A DNA stretch of 17,271 bases from UBA4951 sp963652335 (lineage in GTDB: Bacteria > Bacillota_I > Bacilli_A > RFN20 > CAG-826): assembly GCA_963652335.1 (NCBI GenBank), contig CAVJSS010000015.1:1-17271 (forward strand), in the 5' to 3' direction. Position 1 is the stretch's first letter, and each line of letters begins with the position of its first letter. Under the pieces are notes generated by a model. The model had not been told where the DNA came from. It did not search any database and saw nothing but the letters and a program-made list of their open reading frames with translations. Made by a program: the position numbers and the translations under genes. Positions 7,561 to 15,276 of the stretch are shown in pieces.

Positions 7561-7860
7561 TTGGATTAAGGCATATCGCCTAAAATAAGACAAATACAGA
7601 TTACTTATGGAATCATCGACTGGTATTTTCTTTTCGAGGCAATTTTTCATGTGATCGATAGCAGTTGGCTAACTCCTTTCGCCCATGAAAATCATTCGAA
7701 ACCGAGAGGATGCATTTTGCATTCGTCAACGTATCCGGCTGGATTCAAATCGATATCTTCCAACGTGTTTGCCCTGGTCCATCGATAAGTAGAGCTTGTT
7801 TGCGGTCGTGGAGCCAAAAAGATAGCTTTTCGTCGATCCTTCTGTTTAGCCTATAGCCTC
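7561..7860 (-). pseudogene. Heavily degraded remnant of a second AAA_14 / DUF4143 ATPase
   Basis: On the minus strand RRIDEKLSFWLHDRKQALLI leads into DGPGQT, a damaged Walker A (family: GxRQxGKT). A frame change gives NPAGYVDECKMHPLGFE, matching the family's GYV....M.PL.FEEF strand; the next codon is TGA, then FSWAKGVSQ. A further shift gives KNCLEKKIPVDDSISNLYLS and YFRRYALI, matching the family segment that precedes VGGMP. Only a few residues lie between Walker A and GYV where the family has roughly 80, so an internal piece is gone, and nothing recognisable follows YALI. It is a paralogue of, and much older decay than, the neighbouring pseudogene. An open frame of 106 codons over 7330-7650 includes the last piece but its remainder is not recognised. 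Confidence 0.6.
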
Positions 7861-8115
7861 TTATTCCTGATAAAAAGTGCGATTGTAAGCCAATAATTGA
7901 CTCTTTGAGGGAAACTGTATTCAAAAACTTGGCATACTTTGGAAAAATTGCTGAAGTTAAGGCATCCCACACATCAGCAGCCCAAAAGCGAGTGTTTCCG
8001 AAAATCGCTAGGTACGGCGGTCGTAGCGCACGATAGATGGCGCGGTTCCGAACGGAATCCAAAGCCAAGAATATTGCCGCTGCCTTTTCAAACAAATAGA
8101 TTCTTAAATGGTTTT
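7861..8115. other. Unassigned segment between ATPase remnant and iteron block
   Basis: A minus-strand frame is open through this stretch and joins the ATPase remnant, but its residues (for example RALRPPYLAIFGNTRFWAAD) match no family I know. A plus-strand frame is also partly open. No ribosome site or motif supports either, so it may be degraded DNA of an older gene. Confidence 0.3.
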
Positions 8116-8158
8116 AGTCTACTCAAAGTCTACTTTAAAGTCTACTTTTTAGTCTACT
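8112..8158. repeat. Left copy of the 47-bp iteron block (four AGTCTACT units)
   Basis: AGTCTACT starts at 8116, 8127, 8139 and 8151, spacings of 11, 12 and 12 bases, about one helical turn each. The block matches 9593-9639 at 46 of 47 positions in the same orientation. It lies about 100 bases beyond the stop of the regulator gene. Confidence 0.9.
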
Positions 8159-8260
8159 CAGTCAAAATCAATTTGTTATAAAGTTCATAATTTCAATCGA
8201 TTGCATCTGTGTTTTTATAATTAAGTATCTTAAAAACGCGATTTAGTTGATAAGGTTACC

Positions 8261-9562
8261 TCATTGGGTCCATTTGCCATTTTTTTTGCCGCCTTCTCGT
8301 TTTAAAAGGCCGTCATTTTTCAAAGATTGAACGATCTTTTTGACACCTCCCAGGCTTAAAGAACAGCTTGTGGCAGCCTCAGACAATGTCGCATTCGGAT
8401 TATTCAAGAGGAACGTAAGGACCTTTTTGTGCGATTCGATAAGCCTACTCGTATCTTGCTCTAGTCTCTTTCTGAATATCACTGCATCGGGAACGTAGGA
8501 AAACGGTATCGTAACCACGATCATATCAGAATCGAAATTAAAGGCCTTCTCGGTGTAATTATTGACGATAGTAGGGACGCCATGGCCGCTTTGCTCGGCG
8601 AAGGAGGAAAGCGAGAAAATATTGAATAGAGCTTCGTTGACTGGCTTGCTACGCCCTTTGAAGAATTCTTCTTTGCTCATTCCAAAAGGCGGCTGGCCAT
8701 ATGAAGAAACCTCGATCCTATCATCATAAATAAAGACGGATGGAGGAAGCATGTGGATCCAATCGTTATGCACGATAGCGTTGATCCAAGCCTCTCTGAA
8801 AGATTCCATGTCGAAGAGAGACGTTTCTTTTCGCAATCCTTCGGTCAGATCGGTTTTAGTCACGTTGAGGCTGCCTATGAATTCAAGAACCATCTTGCAA
8901 GAACATAGCAAACACCTCCTGCCATATTCGGTCCTCTCCGACATGGATGTTTTGTCTTTCCCTTTGAAACGGACGACTTTGATAGAGATGTTGTTATCAT
9001 CTGACAATAGATAGGCAACCAGATTGAATTCGTTTTTGGAATTCAATAATCCGAAATTGCCTAGGAAATCCTTGCCATCGCGGTAATGGATTCCGTTGCC
9101 TATGAAATATTCCTTCAAATAGGAAAAAGAAAGATCTTGATAAGAAGATTTGGTTTCCCTCATCACATCATAGGACCCAGACACGATCGCCCTTCTTATT
9201 GTTTGGTTATCCATCAGATCGTCGGATTTGACGTTTCTTATATAATATCTTCCATCGCAGCTATATGGCACATCATTGCCACGAGCCTCGACTTTTATGA
9301 ATTTATTTCCGTCCTCGTCGGATGAAACGCTTACTTCATAAGCAAATTTAGGCTGAACGAGAATAGCGATTCTTTCTCTTATATCGTCAAGGGACCTTTT
9401 GCCCAATTGGAGCCCTTTGACAGTGCCGTCATCGTATGTGCCAAAAAATACCGTTCCGACGAAATGCTTGTTTAGCATAGCCGTCAAGGATTTGATGCCT
9501 TTGTCTAATTGAGACAGGCTCTCTTTGTTTTCGAGAAATTCGCTTTCGCTTCCGACATTCAT
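8261..9562 (-). CDS. AlbA_2 (Schlafen-type) regulator with GHKL-like and winged-helix domains
   Basis: The 433-residue protein belongs to the 'putative DNA-binding domain / RecG-like' family. Residues ~5-120 are the AlbA_2 domain (SEFLENKES; GTVFFGTYDDGTVKGLQLGK; DGRYYIRN). The usual Phe of the EFKES motif is Asn here. A GHKL-type ATPase-like region carries FREAWINAIVHNDW (N-box-like Glu-Asn-His) and SGHGVPTIV (glycine box). A C-terminal winged helix spans ~375-425 (LSEAATSCSLSLGGVKKIVQ) and ends in a basic wing. Such proteins are taken to be transcription regulators. An upstream start at 9607 would add 15 residues encoded by repeat DNA; I prefer ATG 9562 because GGAGG (9572-9576) is well spaced. 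Iteron blocks on both sides suggest the protein binds them. Confidence 0.87.
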   Translation of the reverse strand: MNVGSESEFLENKESLSQLDKGIKSLTAMLNKHFVGTVFFGTYDDGTVKGLQLGKRSLDDIRERIAILVQPKFAYEVSVSSDEDGNKFIKVEARGNDVPYSCDGRYYIRNVKSDDLMDNQTIRRAIVSGSYDVMRETKSSYQDLSFSYLKEYFIGNGIHYRDGKDFLGNFGLLNSKNEFNLVAYLLSDDNNISIKVVRFKGKDKTSMSERTEYGRRCLLCSCKMVLEFIGSLNVTKTDLTEGLRKETSLFDMESFREAWINAIVHNDWIHMLPPSVFIYDDRIEVSSYGQPPFGMSKEEFFKGRSKPVNEALFNIFSLSSFAEQSGHGVPTIVNNYTEKAFNFDSDMIVVTIPFSYVPDAVIFRKRLEQDTSRLIESHKKVLTFLLNNPNATLSEAATSCSLSLGGVKKIVQSLKNDGLLKREGGKKNGKWTQ

Positions 9563-9584
9563 CGTCTTTTTCCTCCGCTTCATT

Positions 9585-9639
9585 AGTCTACTTTTTAGTC
9601 TGCTCAAAGTCTACTTTAAAGTCTACTTTTTAGTCTACT
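9585..9639. repeat. Right iteron block (five AGTCTACT units) upstream of the regulator gene
   Basis: Units start at 9585, 9597 (AGTCTGCT), 9608, 9620 and 9632 with 11-12 base spacing. The 9593-9639 part is the direct repeat of 8112-8158. The block directly abuts the regulator's ribosome site, so it overlaps the expected promoter/leader. A lone unit lies at 9766-9773. Confidence 0.9.
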
Positions 9640-9815
9640 TTGCCGATTTCATAAGGCCAGATAATAATTTCAATAGAGAAGAAAAGATTCTATGTTTGCT
9701 TATTAATGGGTTTATAAAAGCGTTTGAGTTCGTAAAGGATAAGATGGATAGGATCCTAGAATTAAAGTCTACTTTAGATCCTTATGTGCGATTCTAATGA
9801 TCGGCAGCCATCCAT
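9640..9815. other. Gap between iterons and the exported-protein operon
   Basis: A plus-strand frame continues from the repeats and ends ...INGFIKAFEFVKDKMDRI... with stop near 9797. It reads like protein but has no start signal of its own, so it may be a gene-end fragment. A sixth iteron unit lies at 9766-9773. I see no convincing hairpin-plus-T terminator for the operon ending at 9816. Confidence 0.3.
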
Positions 9816-12479
9816 TTATTTGACGTCCAAATAAAGGATGTGGTTCTTTTGCATATTGAGATTGCATTCAAGAGTATAAGCGGTCGTTCCATCGGCGGCT
9901 GTTTCTGCTACGTATTTAGCGACTACGACACCGGTGCCTCGATCTAACAAACGATAATTCAACAAGAGCTCTCCATTATAAGCTGAAGACCCGCCGATCT
10001 CGTTCCTTAAGCATTCATCAAGGCTCAAGGTTGGGTTTATGGTAGTCGAACGATCTTGGCTTGACAAGGATTTCCCTTCGGCATAAAGCCTATCGAACAA
10101 CAATTTGGCGCCTGAAGAGGTCAAACCACTCGAATCGAAGCTATGATCGACGAATTTTCCTTCTTCTGGATCGGTTAGGTTTTTATCGAAGACATATAAA
10201 AAGAGCTTATCATGACGACGCATGTAGATGTCGTAGGTATTGGTCTCGGTGTTGTATTTGAGCATGATGTCATAGATGTCTGCGTAATCCGAAGACTTGA
10301 TTTTGAACATATGGTAGGTGACGCCTTTATCATCGGTCTTTTCCACCGATTCTATATATCCGTTGTTCCCTAACGCATTAACATAGATGTCTTCTTCTTT
10401 GATGTCGGTCTTATCTCCCGGGTCGGATATCATATATTCGTATTGGCATTGAGATGCGGTCGAATACTTATACGAGGTTGAATAAGAATCGCCGAATCCG
10501 ATGACGAAATAGGAAGAATCGTCGGTAAGGTCAACGTTTTTGATGAAATAAATATAAGGGTAATCCGAACTTAGGTCGGAACCTTCGATTACGTATTTGC
10601 CTCTGGACGCTTCGCCTTCATAAAGGTCGTTTTTGTTCCTCCAAAGGTCACGCCCATGTTCGTAATCGCTATTTAGGTAGGAATCGAAATCGCTTGGCAA
10701 AGAATCGGTGACCATATATCTTGGTTCGTCGATCTTTTCGAAGACGACGACCGTTGGTGAGCATTTTAGGTAATAGGCTTCGCTGGTGGTATCGGCAGAA
10801 TCAAGGTTCTCGCTCACTTTGTCGGTTATTTGAATGAGCCTATGGCCTTTTAGGGAGGAGAAGGCCCCGTTCATGGCTTGGGTGACGATATTATCGTAGA
10901 AAGAATCGAAGGTTGCTTTGTATTCCGCGACGTTATCGCTGGTTAGTTCGCTGTCTTCGAAGCTGTAATTCGCGATGAAGACATGGAAGGAATATAAGCC
11001 TTCCCCGTATTTGTCGATGAGGTTCGTTTTGATGGAAGCCGCGTCCAATTTGTATAAGCTCCACCAATAAGTGCCCCAATTGGATGGGGTACGGTTGTTA
11101 AAATCGATGTTTTGGGATCTGAAATTCAGCTCTGATATGTTGGAGGAATCGATATCGATGTTGTTATAGTTAAACATCCTTATATATTGGCTTTTCAACA
11201 AAGAGACTTCGGTTGAGGTTCCGTTCTCATCGTAAGCAAAACAGCCGGATCCGTTGTCATAGACGTCGCTATGGAACAACGGATAGCGATAAACATAGTT
11301 ATCGGAAGCGTCCGTTATAAGCAGCTGCTCAGCGGCACCGCCGCCGCTCGTATAGGAATTGGTGGCGTTCATTTTCTTTCCGTTGCTAAAGTATGGGAAT
11401 AATCTGATAACGTTGTTGCTATCGGCATATTTGGATAAATCGGACAATTTGTCGAAATAGGCGCTTCTTGGGACGGGCTGAAAAGCCTCCCCGATGGTGT
11501 TTTCGCCCCATTCTTGAGTGCTTTTTTCGGTCGAATAAGGATAAGTCGGGTTATCGCCATCCGGGTTTTGGACATAAGTCCATTCGCATAATGAATAGTT
11601 ATGCCAATCATTTTGGCTGCCCATAGAAGTGAAGACGTTTTGCAATGCTTTTTCCAAAACCGAGGAAGTAAGTTCGTTTTTGATCGTCAGTTTGATCGGG
11701 ATGTATCTTCCGGTGTTGGTCTCATCCAAAGCATCCAAATTAGGGATCGTCCCCTTGACCATTCCGGTTACGACGCCATCATCGTTTCCGTCCCTTACCG
11801 TTTGCCCATAATAATAGCAATCTCCCCAGCAGCCTAAACGGTCGGTCGAATACTGGTTTCTGCCGTTGAACCTTTCGTATCTGTTGGAATCGCTGGTACA
11901 GATATTGAATTCCTCTCCTGGCACGCCCCAAGTACGTTTTTTATCGGCATCTAGAGATTTGTAGCTAGCCATATAGCCATCATCGTCATTGTAGGCTTTA
12001 TAACCGTCCGTTTCGAAAACGCTGGTTGGGAAATTCGCGCCCATATATCTTCTATAAGCGCCGTCATAAGTGACTTCGGCGCCGATGATTTCGGAATATT
12101 TGCCGGTGTTTTCGCTTAATTTGTATAAAGTGTCTCCGTCATCGTTGGTGACGATGTTTCCGAATTCATCCAAGTTTGGTTCTTTGTAGCCGAATTGTTC
12201 TTCTGGCTTATAGGCCGTATTGCCGTTAAGGTATTCGCTATAAAGATGGAGATAGGAAGCCGATGGAAAGAAATAGATAGTGTATGTCCTTCCTTCTTTG
12301 TCTATAGCGTTCTTCCCGAAATCGTAGTTTTCTTCGATATCGTCGATCAAAACGTTGTCTTTTATTGAAGTGTCGGCGTTTTGCTTGTTGTCGAAATAGA
12401 AATAAGATAAGCCAAAAGACGTTACGGATAAAACGCCGATCGTCAGAAGAAACAATATTTTCCTAAACGGCTTAATCAT
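9816..12479 (-). CDS. Large exported protein of the SipW-type operon (887 residues)
   Basis: This is the last gene of the four-gene operon. AGGAGG (12484-12489) lies four bases before ATG 12479; a GTG at 12494 would overlap the previous stop but lacks such a site. The N-terminus has one hydrophobic helix (~8-28) ending TSFGLSYFYFDN, which resembles the SGFSxWYF end of the two smaller exported proteins, so the same peptidase may process it. The rest is hydrophilic, rich in Asp, Tyr, Ser and Asn, with eight Cys after the signal (including LGCWGDC), no second membrane segment and no sortase motif. I do not recognise the family. By size and position it could be a tip adhesin or scaffold of a fibre built from the TasA-like proteins; this is inference from context only. 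Confidence 0.8.
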   Translation of the reverse strand: MIKPFRKILFLLTIGVLSVTSFGLSYFYFDNKQNADTSIKDNVLIDDIEENYDFGKNAIDKEGRTYTIYFFPSASYLHLYSEYLNGNTAYKPEEQFGYKEPNLDEFGNIVTNDDGDTLYKLSENTGKYSEIIGAEVTYDGAYRRYMGANFPTSVFETDGYKAYNDDDGYMASYKSLDADKKRTWGVPGEEFNICTSDSNRYERFNGRNQYSTDRLGCWGDCYYYGQTVRDGNDDGVVTGMVKGTIPNLDALDETNTGRYIPIKLTIKNELTSSVLEKALQNVFTSMGSQNDWHNYSLCEWTYVQNPDGDNPTYPYSTEKSTQEWGENTIGEAFQPVPRSAYFDKLSDLSKYADSNNVIRLFPYFSNGKKMNATNSYTSGGGAAEQLLITDASDNYVYRYPLFHSDVYDNGSGCFAYDENGTSTEVSLLKSQYIRMFNYNNIDIDSSNISELNFRSQNIDFNNRTPSNWGTYWWSLYKLDAASIKTNLIDKYGEGLYSFHVFIANYSFEDSELTSDNVAEYKATFDSFYDNIVTQAMNGAFSSLKGHRLIQITDKVSENLDSADTTSEAYYLKCSPTVVVFEKIDEPRYMVTDSLPSDFDSYLNSDYEHGRDLWRNKNDLYEGEASRGKYVIEGSDLSSDYPYIYFIKNVDLTDDSSYFVIGFGDSYSTSYKYSTASQCQYEYMISDPGDKTDIKEEDIYVNALGNNGYIESVEKTDDKGVTYHMFKIKSSDYADIYDIMLKYNTETNTYDIYMRRHDKLFLYVFDKNLTDPEEGKFVDHSFDSSGLTSSGAKLLFDRLYAEGKSLSSQDRSTTINPTLSLDECLRNEIGGSSAYNGELLLNYRLLDRGTGVVVAKYVAETAADGTTAYTLECNLNMQKNHILYLDVK

Positions 12480-12490
12480 CTTCCCTCCTC

Positions 12491-13123
12491 TCACAAAATA
12501 ACGAATTTGATGTTTATGGTTGCGTCCTTTAAGGCTTTATGGAGATTCGAATATTTCTCTTCCGTAAGAGGTTTTGCGTCAACGCTCGAATATTCGATCG
12601 CCTTTCTTAGGCTAAGGGTGTATTTGAAATAACCGTATGGGTCTTCCGCGGTGGCATCCGTTATGTTTTCCATTTCTGAAGCGAAATCGTAACCGCCTTC
12701 GGTTTCGGTTGCGCTTTGGTATTCATCCGTCAGCTTCACATAGGCGGGGAATAAGGTCCCACCGAAAGAGATGAATAGCTTGAAGTTCCCTCCCTCGATA
12801 GAATCATTTTCATCCGCCAAGGAATATTTAAGGATGACTTTATCATCGTTGAGGTAGGAATTGTCTTTTTGAAGGGTGTAGAAATCGATGCCATCCCTAA
12901 GATTTTCGCCTTCTCCCCTTCCTTCTGAGAAATACATCTTATTTGGGGAGGATAGAATCGAGATTGTGCCTTTGGTGACATCCGAAACCGTATAGACCGA
13001 AATCTGCTTTTCGTTGATCTTTAGGTCCTCATGCCCGAAATACCAGCTAGAAAAACCGCTTCCGATTATAACTAAGCCACCGATTATAGGCAGCGTTATG
13101 GCCAAAGTTTTGTTCTTAAGCAT
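12491..13123 (-). CDS. TasA-like exported protein with SipW-type signal
   Basis: The protein has 210 residues. MLKNKTLAITLPIIGGLVII leads to GSGFSSWYFG (21-30), nearly the same as the signal of 14101-14853. The mature part is hydrophilic and predicted beta-rich, and ends in a strand, INIKFVIL, much as its relative ends AEYTFNV. TasA/camelysin-type proteins are exported, cleaved by SipW and assembled into extracellular fibres in Bacillus; that role is transferred here by analogy, because the mature sequence is diverged. The ATG follows the signal peptidase stop after two bases with only a weak GGTGG ribosome site, which implies translational coupling. Its stop overlaps the region just before the large protein's ribosome site. 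Confidence 0.7.
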   Translation of the reverse strand: MLKNKTLAITLPIIGGLVIIGSGFSSWYFGHEDLKINEKQISVYTVSDVTKGTISILSSPNKMYFSEGRGEGENLRDGIDFYTLQKDNSYLNDDKVILKYSLADENDSIEGGNFKLFISFGGTLFPAYVKLTDEYQSATETEGGYDFASEMENITDATAEDPYGYFKYTLSLRKAIEYSSVDAKPLTEEKYSNLHKALKDATINIKFVIL

Positions 13124-13125
13124 AG

Positions 13126-14073
13126 TTAATTGCCACCGTTATCGTAAGCTTCCGCCAATGCCAATTTCCTCTTTTCGTATTCTTTTTCCAAAGAGCTTTC
13201 TGAAATATCGAAAGCGAACAAGAAGATCGTTGTGCTGGTTAAAGCTATGATGCCTGCCGTGCTTTTGAAATAAGTTATAGCGACGCCTAAACCATAATTC
13301 TGGTAGCCGTCATAGCGGCCGATTATCTTATCTTCCGTAACGGCTGATTCCCAATAGTTCGTCCCAGAGTTGGAATCGCCCCTCATCGTGAAATAGCATT
13401 TCTCGTTTTCGAAGGTTATATGGATGACCCTATGGACGATCGTATCGCCGCTGGAATTCTTAAAAGCGATGACATCATATAGTCTAATGTCCTTGGCTTC
13501 CACTTTTTCGATCCCAATCATGCTGTATTGGGCGATTTGGTTGGTTAGATCATGTTCCTTAAGGTAAAGGTTGCCTTCATAGGCTTCTTCCATCGATCCG
13601 GTCTGGATGACCATATAGGTCGTATCCTGGATATAAAAGTGATCGTTATTTATCTTATAGGAGGCAACGACGCCGATCAAAGCAAAGAGAATCAGATATA
13701 GCAAAATGGAAAAAGCCCTTCCGATTTTTCCTCTTTGTTTTGCCTTCTCTTTATCGTCGTTTACATAGGTGAGCAGCTTGCCATCATAGATAATCGGCTC
13801 TTCCTTTATGCAAGTATGCGCGAATCCATCGTTGATTTGCTCGTTCTCTTTTTCGGGACAAGAAGCAGAAATATCGCCAGCCATTTCTAGCTTGAGGCGA
13901 TATTTCTTCTTTAGTTGTTCCAAAAGTTTCTCATCTTCGTGTCCATAGCTTATGTGCTTCTTTTTGTAGATCGCATATAAGGTGAAGAGGATGGTGAAAG
14001 TTATCGCAAGGGCAATGATGACGATCAAAGAGACGTAAAACGCGATTTCAATTAATTTATGCGATCCGTTCAT
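13126..14073 (-). CDS. sipW: SipW-like signal peptidase I (ER/archaeal type) with extra N-terminal membrane domain
   Basis: A membrane serine peptidase expected to remove signal peptides on the outer face. VIQTGSMEEAYEGN holds the nucleophile Ser160; DTIVHRVIHI holds His214, which replaces the Lys of ordinary bacterial enzymes, so this is the Ser-His class of SipW and the ER complex. RGDSNSGTNY (231-240) is the later conserved block. Helices ~121-139 and ~262-288 flank the core. The protein is 315 residues against roughly 190 for Bacillus SipW: residues 1-115 form an added helix (~8-34) and a charged, Cys-containing cytoplasmic linker. GGAG lies seven bases before the ATG. It sits between two candidate substrates, 27 bases after the first and two bases before the second. 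Confidence 0.9.
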   Translation of the reverse strand: MNGSHKLIEIAFYVSLIVIIALAITFTILFTLYAIYKKKHISYGHEDEKLLEQLKKKYRLKLEMAGDISASCPEKENEQINDGFAHTCIKEEPIIYDGKLLTYVNDDKEKAKQRGKIGRAFSILLYLILFALIGVVASYKINNDHFYIQDTTYMVIQTGSMEEAYEGNLYLKEHDLTNQIAQYSMIGIEKVEAKDIRLYDVIAFKNSSGDTIVHRVIHITFENEKCYFTMRGDSNSGTNYWESAVTEDKIIGRYDGYQNYGLGVAITYFKSTAGIIALTSTTIFLFAFDISESSLEKEYEKRKLALAEAYDNGGN

Positions 14074-14100
14074 TTTAAGTCTCCGAGATTGTCCTAGCTA

Positions 14101-14853
14101 TTATTCGTTGACGTTAAAGGTATATTCAGCAGTCAAAAGAGGATCGCTGCCAAGATTGGTCTTCATGGCCTCATATTCGTCTTTGCTGGTTGGCTTGCCG
14201 CCATCTTCGGAATGAGCCTTGTATTGAAGCAAAGCGTTAACGCCGGCGTCAGTTGTCGCTGCATTGAAATCGAACGCGCGTTTGACATCAGCGGATTGTT
14301 CCTTGGTGAAATCGACTACGTAGGTATAAGTGATGACATTGCCATCGTTTGTCAAGGTAGGCATGACAGAAGAATAATCGTCGGTAGCGTTATATAAACC
14401 AGACGCAGCGAGATTATAGCCGTTCTTGAATTCGACGTATTTTTGGGCCGCTTCGCTTAAAGTCAAAGTAGCAGTGAAAACGCCTTTCGTAACGCCTGCG
14501 TCATGAAGGGTTGTGTAGTCTCCGAGAGTGATAGAATATGTGGCGCCGATAGCAGTGATCTTAGTTCCGAGATTTTTGTCGGAAACAGTTCCGTTAACAT
14601 CATTGATCGAAAGGCCATATTCGACATTGTCCTTATTTGCATATCCGCCTTGATCGAAAATAATATAGAGGTTTTGGTCTTTGTTATTGTCTGCCAAGGT
14701 TCCGATTTCTGCGTTTAAGTCGGTAACGTAGTGATTGACAGTGTGACTACCTTCTAATTCGTCGGCTTGGAAGTACCAGGCAGAGAAGCCGCTTCCAACG
14801 ATGGCCAAACCGCCCGTGATGGCGATTAAGCCCACCAAAGTTTTTCTTTTCAT
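14101..14853 (-). CDS. TasA-like exported protein, first gene of the SipW-type operon
   Basis: The protein has 250 residues. MKRKTLVGLIAITGGLAIV precedes GSGFSAWYF (20-28), a SipW-cognate style N-terminus (basic start, Gly-rich helix, aromatic end). The mature part has Thr/Ser-rich alternating strands (GATYSITLGDYTTL, KGVFTATLTL, NVITYTYVVDF) and ends LLTAEYTFNVNE, consistent with the jelly-roll-like fold of TasA/camelysin. An upstream start at 14919 adds 22 residues that do not look like a signal; GGAG before ATG 14853 decides the start. It is promoter-proximal, as the major fibre subunit would be, and is preceded by a perfect TTGACA. Identity to characterised TasA is not established; a generic SipW-dependent surface protein is the alternative. 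Confidence 0.78.
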   Translation of the reverse strand: MKRKTLVGLIAITGGLAIVGSGFSAWYFQADELEGSHTVNHYVTDLNAEIGTLADNNKDQNLYIIFDQGGYANKDNVEYGLSINDVNGTVSDKNLGTKITAIGATYSITLGDYTTLHDAGVTKGVFTATLTLSEAAQKYVEFKNGYNLAASGLYNATDDYSSVMPTLTNDGNVITYTYVVDFTKEQSADVKRAFDFNAATTDAGVNALLQYKAHSEDGGKPTSKDEYEAMKTNLGSDPLLTAEYTFNVNE

Positions 14854-14920
14854 TTTATTTTTCTCCGTTTTTCCGCATAAGGCATAAGGCACGATGAACC
14901 TAGGCTCTTTGCGGTGCAAT

Positions 14921-14949
14921 ATGATTGTATTTCAGAAGATGAATGTCAA
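14921..14949 (-). promoter_or_regulatory. Candidate promoter of the SipW-type operon
   Basis: On the minus strand a perfect TTGACA (14944-14949) is followed after 17 bases by AATCAT (14921-14926), a four-of-six -10. The leader would be ~60 bases and carries a doubled TGCCTTA. No other promoter-like pair is seen before the four genes. Confidence 0.5.
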
Positions 14950-15276
14950 GCCACTTTTTGAACTTTTTTGAGATGATATCGAATATTTTTGATTTTATAA
15001 GTTGCTTATTTTCGTCGATTGAAAATATGATTGTTTTGAAATAAGGATTCGATATAGCACCGATATCAGCAACTTTTTGAGTCGTTTTTTTCGGAGCTGA
15101 ATCTCAGTCAATCGAAATTAGCCTATTCCAAGAGAGAAAAAAATCCAAAAAAATCTTCTAAAATGCGAAAAACTTTCCTGGATTTTTATGTCAGCAAGTG
15201 ACGAAAAGGAGGGAAATTTTCAAATTTCGGAGAGCTTGAGCATTTCACTTGCATTTTCACCGAAATAGGGCTTACA
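14950..15276. other. AT-rich intergenic region with several inverted repeats
   Basis: No gene is seen. Reverse-complement pairs include TCGATTGA 15015-15022 with TCAATCGA 15108-15115, and GCAAGTGA 15194-15201 with TCACTTGC 15245-15252. The second pair encloses a small hairpin, GAAATT/AATTTC (15213-15228). The structure near 15194-15252 lies just after the stop of the PH-domain gene and may be its 3' end; it lacks a clear T run. Confidence 0.4.

Noticed and set aside
7745..8095. A 116-residue minus-strand gene
   Set aside because: Its end is the ATPase remnant's N-terminus, its first part matches nothing, and there is no ribosome site; treated as degraded DNA.
7940..8100. tRNA or transposase remnant in the GC-richer patch
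   Set aside because: No cloverleaf arms, no terminal inverted repeats and no DDE-type or tyrosine recombinase motif in any frame read.
8112..9639. Iteron blocks as a CRISPR array or replication origin
   Set aside because: Units are 8 bases at 11-12 base spacing with no unique spacers and no cas genes; there is no Rep gene or AT-rich melting region pattern beside them. Operator-like iterons fit better.
9640..9815. Terminator for the SipW-type operon near 9800-9816
   Set aside because: The only pairing (GATGGC/GCCGATC) has no loop and no T run.
14950..15276. Riboswitch or small RNA gene in the intergenic region
   Set aside because: Inverted repeats are present but no known riboswitch core, and the arms at 14974-15115 are in a non-nested order.
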